Positions 1 to 5,067 of a stretch of 5,067 nucleotides of DNA are shown in pieces. Source of the DNA: Rhodothermota bacterium. Lineage in GTDB: Bacteria > Hydrogenedentota > Hydrogenedentia > Hydrogenedentales > GCA-2746185. Under the pieces are notes generated by a model. It searched no databases and was not told the DNA's origin. It saw only the letters and a list, made by a program, of their open reading frames with translations. A program made the position numbers and the translations under genes. Within the stretch, counting starts at the first letter, position 1; every line of letters starts with the position of its first letter. The DNA is taken from positions 1 to 5,067 of the forward strand of contig VFKU01000295.1 in NCBI GenBank assembly GCA_009885415.1, read 5' to 3'.

Positions 1-1386
<1,386 letters not shown>

Positions 1387-1548
1387 TCTCCGGCGATAGA
1401 TAGGTCGAATCCCAGAGTCACCGCGGCCAGGACCTGCTTGGAAATCTCCCCAGGCAGGTTCTGGTCCGGGCCTTGGAGTACTGGCCGAAACGCGACAACG
1501 ATGCTGCGTCGCCAATGCTTAGAAACGGTAGCGGGGCTGACTCCCATC
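1387..1548. other. Convergent spacer between katG and the radical SAM gene
   Basis: This 162-base spacer separates the 3' ends of two convergent genes. Apart from the stem-loop at 1425-1466 I see no complete gene in it. The minus strand is open in one frame through the spacer, with a short helix-turn-helix-like phrase (1488-1547), but that frame overlaps both flanking genes and has no credible start. Confidence 0.6.
1425..1466 (+). other. Long stem-loop 38 bases after the katG stop codon
   Basis: Bases 1425-1441 pair with 1450-1466 around an 8-base loop (1442-1449). The 17-pair stem has no mismatch if three G-U pairs (1426/1465, 1431/1460 and 1438/1453) are allowed. Those wobble pairs form only in RNA made from the plus strand, where katG is transcribed; in the opposite transcript they would be A-C mismatches. 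No run of T follows on either strand, so it is not a classic intrinsic terminator. It could protect the 3' end of katG mRNA, take part in transcription termination between the two convergent genes, or be a remnant of a small repeat. The pairing is read directly from the sequence; the role is inferred. Confidence 0.55.
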
Positions 1549-2631
1549 CTACGATTGCTCGTTGCCAAATAAGTCGAATTGGTCGCCCACATACGTCGGC
1601 CGCCTGAAGTTCTCGGTGCTTAGCTCAGGCGATCCCCCCAAGATACCCGCCTTCCGGCAGGCGACCGTAAACATGTTCTCAATCTGCTCCGCGAAAATCC
1701 CCTGGCCCCGCATCCGCTCACCGAACTCCGACTTGTTCAGCCCGCCGCCGCGAATGTCCCGGATCCGGTTCAACACCTTCTCCTTGCGCTCCGGGAAGTG
1801 CTCTTCGAGCCAACGTTCGAAGAGCGGCGCGACGGCCCACGGCAAGCGCAGCACGACGTACCCTGCATACTTCCCTCCGGCCTTCGCCACGGCTTCGACG
1901 ATCGACGCGATCTCGTGGTCGGTCAGCCCAGGAATGATCGGCGCCACCAGCGTGCCCACCGGGATCCCTGCGTCCGCAAGCTGCCGGATGGTCTCCAGTC
2001 GCTGCTCCGGACTCGAGGTCCGTGGTTCGAGGATGCGGTTGAGCGCGAGGTCGAGCGTCGTCACGCTGACGAACACCGACACGCACTGGTACTTAGCGAG
2101 TTCTTTCAACACGTCGATGTCGCGCGCGACGAGCCGATTCTTCGTGATGATGACGCAGGGGTTGCGGAACTCCGCGAGCACTTCGAGCAAGCGCCGCGTG
2201 AGCTGGAGCTTCCGCTCGATCGGCTGGTAACAATCCGTCACGCCGCTGAGCGCCAACACCTGTGGTGTCCACTTCTTTGCCGACAGCTCGCGCCGCAACA
2301 ACTCCGGCGCATCCTCCTTCACCATGATCCGCGACTCGAAATCCAGACCCGCCGACCACCCCAAATACTCATGCGTAGGCCGCGCATAACAATACGCACA
2401 CCCATGCTCGCACCCGCGATAAGGATTGATACTCGCATCAAAACCCACATCCGGACTGTCGTTGTAGGCGATAGCGGTCTTGGAGTAGTCCCGGAAAAAC
2501 TCGGTCGCGGGTCGCCCCGGATCTATCCGCTCTTCGGAGTCCGGATCAGGCCCATAGCCCAGCTTCTCGAATCGATTCCGAATGTTCGCCGAGGAGCCTC
2601 GGCCGCGAATGGGAGCTGGAGGCGCGTCCAT
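1549..2631 (-). CDS. Radical SAM protein, PA0069/SplB-like family
   Basis: The 360-residue protein carries the radical SAM cluster motif CEHGCAYCYARP, with Cys74, Cys78 and Cys81 expected to hold a [4Fe-4S] cluster that cleaves S-adenosylmethionine. The order of blocks is that of the PA0069 group (COG1533, relatives of spore photoproduct lyase): an N-terminal RGRGSSAN...RFE segment (residues 9-22), SINPYRGCEHGC (67-78), the central VTDCYQPIE and ITKNRL strands, then ILEPRTSSPEQRLETI and GTLVAPIIPGLTD. The length fits that group. The substrate of these proteins is not known to me, so no reaction is assigned. The ATG at 2631 is chosen because it begins just before the conserved RGRG segment and has an AGG eight bases upstream. 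It lies about 20 bases after the predicted transcription start. The gene follows the sulfotransferase gene on the same strand after 63 bases but seems to have its own promoter and operator. It ends convergently with katG. Confidence 0.93.
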   Translation of the reverse strand: MDAPPAPIRGRGSSANIRNRFEKLGYGPDPDSEERIDPGRPATEFFRDYSKTAIAYNDSPDVGFDASINPYRGCEHGCAYCYARPTHEYLGWSAGLDFESRIMVKEDAPELLRRELSAKKWTPQVLALSGVTDCYQPIERKLQLTRRLLEVLAEFRNPCVIITKNRLVARDIDVLKELAKYQCVSVFVSVTTLDLALNRILEPRTSSPEQRLETIRQLADAGIPVGTLVAPIIPGLTDHEIASIVEAVAKAGGKYAGYVVLRLPWAVAPLFERWLEEHFPERKEKVLNRIRDIRGGGLNKSEFGERMRGQGIFAEQIENMFTVACRKAGILGGSPELSTENFRRPTYVGDQFDLFGNEQS

Positions 2632-2635
2632 GCTG

Positions 2636-2661
2636 GATACCTGATAACAGTTTCAGGTATC
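2636..2661. promoter_or_regulatory. Perfect inverted repeat, probable operator of the radical SAM gene
   Basis: GATACCTGA (2636-2644) and TCAGGTATC (2653-2661) form a perfect 9-base inverted repeat around an 8-base spacer. The dyad overlaps the last three bases of the predicted -10 box and the expected transcription start, and ends four bases before the ATG at 2631. A dimeric repressor bound here would block RNA polymerase. No T run follows on the minus strand, so it is not an intrinsic terminator of the sulfotransferase gene. The protein that binds cannot be named from the sequence, and no regulator gene is present in the window. Confidence 0.7.
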
Positions 2662-2688
2662 ATAGTCTCGCACCTTGGCGGATGTCAA
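2659..2688 (-). promoter_or_regulatory. Sigma70-like promoter of the radical SAM gene
   Basis: On the minus strand a perfect -35 box TTGACA (2688-2683) is followed after 18 bases by TATGAT (2664-2659), one change from the consensus -10. The expected start of transcription is near 2652, giving a leader of about 20 bases. The -35 box begins seven bases after the sulfotransferase stop codon, so the promoter sits fully in the short intergenic gap. Confidence 0.7.
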
Positions 2689-2694
2689 GGTGCT

Positions 2695-3612
2695 CTATTC
2701 ACGAACTTTTGCCATCTCCCCAGTGGCAAGGAAGTGCGCGCACTCCTTGCCGAGTTGTTCGACCGCCGTTCGCTCGTAGCGCGCGACATCGTCCGCGGTA
2801 AGCGTGTCCTTCCAGCGCCCATTAGTGCCTTTGTTGATGAAGGTCTTCGCTCCGCCTTCCCACATCACGCCGCCCAACGGGGCGACGGATTCAGCATTCT
2901 TCTTCATATAGTCGAAGGTGCAATGCTCCACGATCGCGTCCCACTTCTTCTCGTCGATTGGGATATCGAGGAATTGGGCGATCTTGCGCATCTCGCCGGA
3001 CAAGTCCTTGCGCAGGTTGGTGAAGTGCACCAGCATGACATTCGGCAGCTCGCGAATCTCCCACCAGGTGCGGACGTTCTCCCAGAACGACCACCACGGA
3101 TACCCGTCCTGCGCCAGCCACCGCCGGAAATACTCCAACTCCGGCAGGTCGCACGGCGGCATCGGCGGACCGACCAGCCCCGGCGATTCGTTCAACGCTT
3201 TGTAATACTCCGCGTTCCCGTGCGCGTGGTGGTTGTACATGCTCCAGAGCACATCCCGACCGTCGCGCACAATGTAGATGTACTTCGCCTTGGGCGAGAA
3301 TACCAGCGCGTCGACCGGCAGATGCGTCTTCACGAAACGCCGGTGGGTCTGCGCCTCGACCGCCGCCAATTTCATTTCCTTCGGCGGGACGCGCATGTCG
3401 ATCCACGGCGATATTTCCCCGACGTTCTTCCCCTCCTCGCCGTTGAAAATAAGCTGCGACACGATCTGCTGCGTCCACGTCGTGCCTGATTTTGCATAGG
3501 TCCCGATGACGATGTCGTCGTCGCGGAACTTGTAATCGTTCCACACCGTCGAATCGAAATGATTGCTCTGAAATTCGTGCGTCTTTTTCGGCCATACGAC
3601 TTGCTTTGTCAT
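2695..3612 (-). CDS. PAPS-dependent sulfotransferase (Sulfotransferase_1 family)
   Basis: This 305-residue soluble protein should transfer sulfate from PAPS to a hydroxyl or amine acceptor. The PAPS 5'-phosphosulfate loop is TYAKSGTTW (residues 38-46, Lys41). The KTHLP strand supplies Lys95 and the likely catalytic base His97. The 3'-phosphate site is YIVRDGRDVLWSMY with Arg116 and Ser124. The late NKGTNGRWKD segment (260-269) corresponds to the RKGxxGxWK signature of cytosolic sulfotransferases, with Asn260 where that family usually has Arg. The length is typical. The ATG at 3612 is preferred over the ATG at 3702, which would add 30 residues. It has AAGGGG 12 bases upstream, the upstream ATG has no ribosome binding site, and a promoter is predicted between the two. 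The acceptor cannot be told from the sequence: small phenol, lipid or polyamine-like substrates are all possible. No PAPS-making genes are nearby. Confidence 0.93.
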   Translation of the reverse strand: MTKQVVWPKKTHEFQSNHFDSTVWNDYKFRDDDIVIGTYAKSGTTWTQQIVSQLIFNGEEGKNVGEISPWIDMRVPPKEMKLAAVEAQTHRRFVKTHLPVDALVFSPKAKYIYIVRDGRDVLWSMYNHHAHGNAEYYKALNESPGLVGPPMPPCDLPELEYFRRWLAQDGYPWWSFWENVRTWWEIRELPNVMLVHFTNLRKDLSGEMRKIAQFLDIPIDEKKWDAIVEHCTFDYMKKNAESVAPLGGVMWEGGAKTFINKGTNGRWKDTLTADDVARYERTAVEQLGKECAHFLATGEMAKVRE

Positions 3613-3624
3613 GACGGTTCGATT

Positions 3625-3630
3625 CCCCTT
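3625..3630 (-). promoter_or_regulatory. Ribosome binding site deciding the sulfotransferase start
   Basis: AAGGGG on the minus strand lies 12 bases before the ATG at 3612. The spacing is slightly long. The competing ATG at 3702 has no purine-rich site in front of it, so this site favours the shorter protein. Confidence 0.55.
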
Positions 3631-3646
3631 GGAATTAATCGGCGGT

Positions 3647-3675
3647 ATCCTACGAACAATAGCCAGGAGAATCAA
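3647..3675 (-). promoter_or_regulatory. Possible sigma70-like promoter of the sulfotransferase gene
   Basis: TTGATT (3675-3670) and TAGGAT (3652-3647) on the minus strand are 17 bases apart, each matching four of six consensus bases. Transcription would begin near 3640 and leave a leader of about 28 bases holding the AAGGGG site. If real, it lies downstream of the ATG at 3702 and so rules out that longer start for this transcript. Confidence 0.4.
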
Positions 3676-3781
3676 CGCGCGACAGGACGATCTCAGAATC
3701 ATGGAGAACTACGTGCGACGGTCAGTCAACGACTTCAAATGGAGTCACTCGCCGGACTTCAACTCGCAGTGAATGTGCTTA

Positions 3782-4513
3782 TCAGTCCCCTTTGCGCATT
3801 TTCGACAACAGCCGCACATTCACCAACTCCACCCCCAACGAGAAGGCCATGGCGACATAAATATACGCCTTGTTCACGTGCTGGCCGAAGCCGTCCGCCA
3901 CGAGCACCACTCCGATCAGGATGAGGAACGAAAGCGCGAGCACCTTGATCGTCGGAAAGGTCTGGACAAAGCGCGTGATCCCGCCGGCGAAGATGAACAT
4001 GACCCCCACCGATACGAGGATCGCCGCGACCATGATCGGAATCTCGTCCACCATGCCGACCGCCGTGATCACGGAGTCGAGCGAGAAGATAATGTCCATC
4101 GCGACGATCTGAAGTATCGCCAGCCGAAACGACGCCGCGCGTTTCCCCTCGACGCCCAGATGTCCCCCGCCCTCGACTTTGTCGTGGATTTCGTAGACCG
4201 CCTTTGCAATCAGGAAGAACCCGCCGACGATCAGGATCAAGTCCTTCGTCGAAACGGCCTGATCGAAATTAAACACGGCGATCGTAAACAGCGGCTCGGT
4301 GAGTCCCATGAGCCAGCTCAAGGAAAGCAGCAGCCCGATTCGCATTAAGGCCGCCAACGCCAATCCGACATTCCGCGCGGCCTTCTGTTGTTCGGGCGGC
4401 AATTTACCGGTCACAATCGCCAGGACGACGATGTTGTCCACGCCCAAGACCACCTCGAGGGCAATCAGCGTGAACAGCGCGGAAATATTTTCAGCGGTAA
4501 ACAGTTCGATCAA
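3782..4513 (-). CDS. TerC/YkoY-family integral membrane protein
   Basis: The 243-residue protein is mostly hydrophobic, with about seven membrane spans (near residues 10-34, 48-70, 90-108, 130-152, 158-178, 190-208 and 216-235). It carries the two TerC signatures: ALEVVLGVDNIVVL (18-31, with Glu20 and Asp26) and MDIIFSLDSVITAVGM (139-154, with Asp140 and Asp146), plus the YkoY-type end LIGVVLVADGFG...YIYVAMAFS. These membrane acidic residues are thought to bind metal. Known family members export Mn2+ or feed metal to secreted enzymes, and some are linked to tellurite resistance; which applies here is not shown. Translation starts at a TTG codon: an in-frame TAG lies only 15 bases upstream (4528-4526) and AGGGAG sits eight bases before the TTG. 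The gene stands alone upstream of the sulfotransferase (169-base gap) and is divergent from the aconitase gene. I found no yybP-ykoY manganese riboswitch in front of it. Confidence 0.93.
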   Translation of the reverse strand: MIELFTAENISALFTLIALEVVLGVDNIVVLAIVTGKLPPEQQKAARNVGLALAALMRIGLLLSLSWLMGLTEPLFTIAVFNFDQAVSTKDLILIVGGFFLIAKAVYEIHDKVEGGGHLGVEGKRAASFRLAILQIVAMDIIFSLDSVITAVGMVDEIPIMVAAILVSVGVMFIFAGGITRFVQTFPTIKVLALSFLILIGVVLVADGFGQHVNKAYIYVAMAFSLGVELVNVRLLSKMRKGD

Positions 4514-4521
4514 GCCTTGGT

Positions 4522-4527
4522 CTCCCT
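4522..4527 (-). promoter_or_regulatory. Ribosome binding site supporting the TTG start of terC
   Basis: AGGGAG on the minus strand is eight bases before the TTG at 4513. Together with the in-frame stop at 4528-4526, it fixes the TTG as the start. A short dyad, CCTAG-N6-CTAGG (4525-4540), overlaps its edge. Confidence 0.75.
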
Positions 4528-4714
4528 AGTAGATTCTAGGCGGCGCGCGCCAGAACCCGCGCGTGTGACACTCTCTACCGCCCCTGCCCCACTTCTATTC
4601 GCCCCAATCTCTCACAGACCTACCCCAAAAAACGAAAACCACCACGACAAAATTCCGTCCCCGGCCGTCTTGCCGCGCCTTTTGCAATTTTAGTAACCTA
4701 TGTCCATCCCCTTC

Positions 4715-4738
4715 GGCCCTGCCGTCGCGGCATGGGCC
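4715..4738 (+). other. Hairpin in the aconitase mRNA leader
   Basis: Bases 4715-4724 pair with 4728-4738 around a TCG loop. The stem has ten pairs, nine of them G-C, with T4733 bulged out. It ends 15 bases before the GAGGA ribosome binding site of the aconitase gene. No T run follows, so it is not a terminator. Its loop and bulge do not match the animal iron-responsive element (CAGUGN loop). Whether it regulates translation or mRNA stability is unknown. Confidence 0.5.
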
Positions 4739-4753
4739 ACATTCACCGAAAGC

Positions 4754-4758
4754 GAGGA
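4754..4758 (+). promoter_or_regulatory. Ribosome binding site of the aconitase gene
   Basis: GAGGA lies five bases before the ATG at 4764, a close but workable spacing, and supports that start over any downstream ATG such as the one at 4782. Confidence 0.7.
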
Positions 4759-4763
4759 ATCAT

Positions 4764-5067
4764 ATGGCATTCGACATCGAAATGATCAAGCGAGTCTACG
4801 CGGAGCTGCCGGAAAAAGTCGCCAAGGCGCGAAAACTCCTCGGCCGTCCGATGACTTTTACCGAAAAAGTCCTCTACGCGCACCTCTCCGAGGCGCTCCC
4901 CGCGACGCCCTACGGCCGCGGCAAGGCCTACGTCAACTTCGATCCCGATCGCGTCGCCATGCAGGACGCCACCGCGCAGATGGCTTTGCTGCAATTCATG
5001 ACTGCCGGATTGCCTTCGTCGCTGGTGCCGAGCACTGTGCACTGCGATCACCTGATTTCAGCCAAGG
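4764..5067 (+). CDS. Aconitate hydratase, mitochondrial-type, N-terminal 101 residues (3' end outside the window)
   Basis: Aconitase interconverts citrate and isocitrate in the TCA cycle using a [4Fe-4S] cluster. The start MAFDIEMIKRVY and the block RVAMQDATAQMALLQF...VPSTVHCDHLI match the mitochondrial-type family rather than the longer AcnA/IRP1 or the AcnB types. Active-site residues visible here are Gln67, Asp95 and His96, equivalent to Gln72, Asp100 and His101 of pig mitochondrial aconitase with a constant offset of five. The cluster-binding cysteines lie beyond the window, so intactness cannot be judged. The frame stays open to the last base. Loss of the labile iron by oxidants is a known weakness of this enzyme, which makes the nearby katG noteworthy, although the two genes are about 3.4 kb apart and not co-transcribed. 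Confidence 0.95.
   Translation, partial: MAFDIEMIKRVYAELPEKVAKARKLLGRPMTFTEKVLYAHLSEALPATPYGRGKAYVNFDPDRVAMQDATAQMALLQFMTAGLPSSLVPSTVHCDHLISAK

Larger units (their letters stand above)
4514..4763. other. Divergent spacer between terC and the aconitase gene
   Basis: This 250-base spacer must hold the promoters of both genes, but I cannot point to a convincing -35/-10 pair for either. Its plus strand is rich in C and A between about 4570 and 4660, giving a G-rich leader if terC is transcribed from far upstream. It also holds the 10-base palindrome GGCGCGCGCC (4542-4551), the small CCTAG dyad next to terC and a stable hairpin near the aconitase start. I see no coding sequence or tRNA in it. Confidence 0.6.

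Noticed and set aside
1467..1484. GGCC...GGCC inverted repeat after the katG stem-loop as a second terminator
   Set aside because: The arms are only four bases long and no T run follows.
1798..3489. A 563-codon open frame on the plus strand across the radical SAM and sulfotransferase genes
   Set aside because: Its codons are exactly antisense to both real genes, its product is rich in Arg and His with no recognisable domain, and it crosses their intergenic gap. It is a shadow of GC-rich coding sequence.
3613..3702. A 30-residue N-terminal extension of the sulfotransferase starting at the ATG at 3702, with a hydrophobic stretch like a weak signal sequence
   Set aside because: There is no ribosome binding site before 3702, the hydrophobic stretch is only about seven residues, the family normally begins near residue 1 of the shorter form, and a promoter is predicted downstream of 3702.
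3731..3762. Two copies of GACTTCAA (3731-3738 and 3755-3762) between terC and the sulfotransferase gene
   Set aside because: The 8-base repeat is short, not part of a longer array, and not placed at a promoter.
3773..4348. A 191-codon plus-strand frame over terC
   Set aside because: It is codon-aligned antisense to terC, highly charged and of low complexity, while the minus frame gives a clear TerC protein.
4670..4699. TTGCCG-N18-TAACCT as a promoter for the aconitase gene
   Set aside because: The -10 matches only three of six bases; in a spacer of this size such a pair is expected by chance.
4514..4763. A yybP-ykoY manganese riboswitch in front of terC, as found before many TerC-family genes
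   Set aside because: I could not find the conserved GGGGAGUAG-type and matching downstream elements in the minus-strand leader. A covariance-model search would settle it.

Overview
The window is GC-rich and gene-dense, and holds five protein genes and no RNA gene, mobile element or CRISPR array that I can recognise. The gene set is the 3' part of katG, a PA0069-type radical SAM protein, a PAPS-dependent sulfotransferase, a TerC-type membrane protein and the 5' end of a mitochondrial-type aconitase. This suggests a free-living, aerobic environmental bacterium. The aconitase type and overall style would fit groups such as Verrucomicrobiota or Acidobacteriota, but the taxon is a guess; no marker gene here settles it.

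Layout: katG (+) enters from the left edge and ends at 1386. A 162-base convergent spacer follows, with a long stem-loop at 1425-1466. Three genes then lie on the minus strand, read from right to left: terC (4513-3782), the sulfotransferase (3612-2695) and the radical SAM gene (2631-1549). A 250-base divergent spacer separates terC from the aconitase gene, which starts at 4764 on the plus strand and runs off the right edge.

The three minus-strand genes do not look like one tight operon. Gaps are 169 and 63 bases, and I can read a separate sigma70-like promoter in front of both the sulfotransferase (TTGATT-N17-TAGGAT) and the radical SAM gene (TTGACA-N18-TATGAT). The latter is the best regulatory signal in the window. 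A perfect 9-base inverted repeat (GATACCTGA-N8-TCAGGTATC) overlaps its -10 box and the expected transcription start, which is the geometry of a repressor operator.

Functionally, katG (peroxide removal), aconitase (peroxide-sensitive iron-sulfur enzyme), TerC (metal export or metallation) and a radical SAM iron-sulfur protein share a loose redox and metal theme. The genes are not co-transcribed as far as the sequence shows, so this may be chance. I found no convincing new multi-gene system. The points worth a second look are the operator at the radical SAM gene, the stem-loop behind katG, and the leader hairpin of the aconitase gene.
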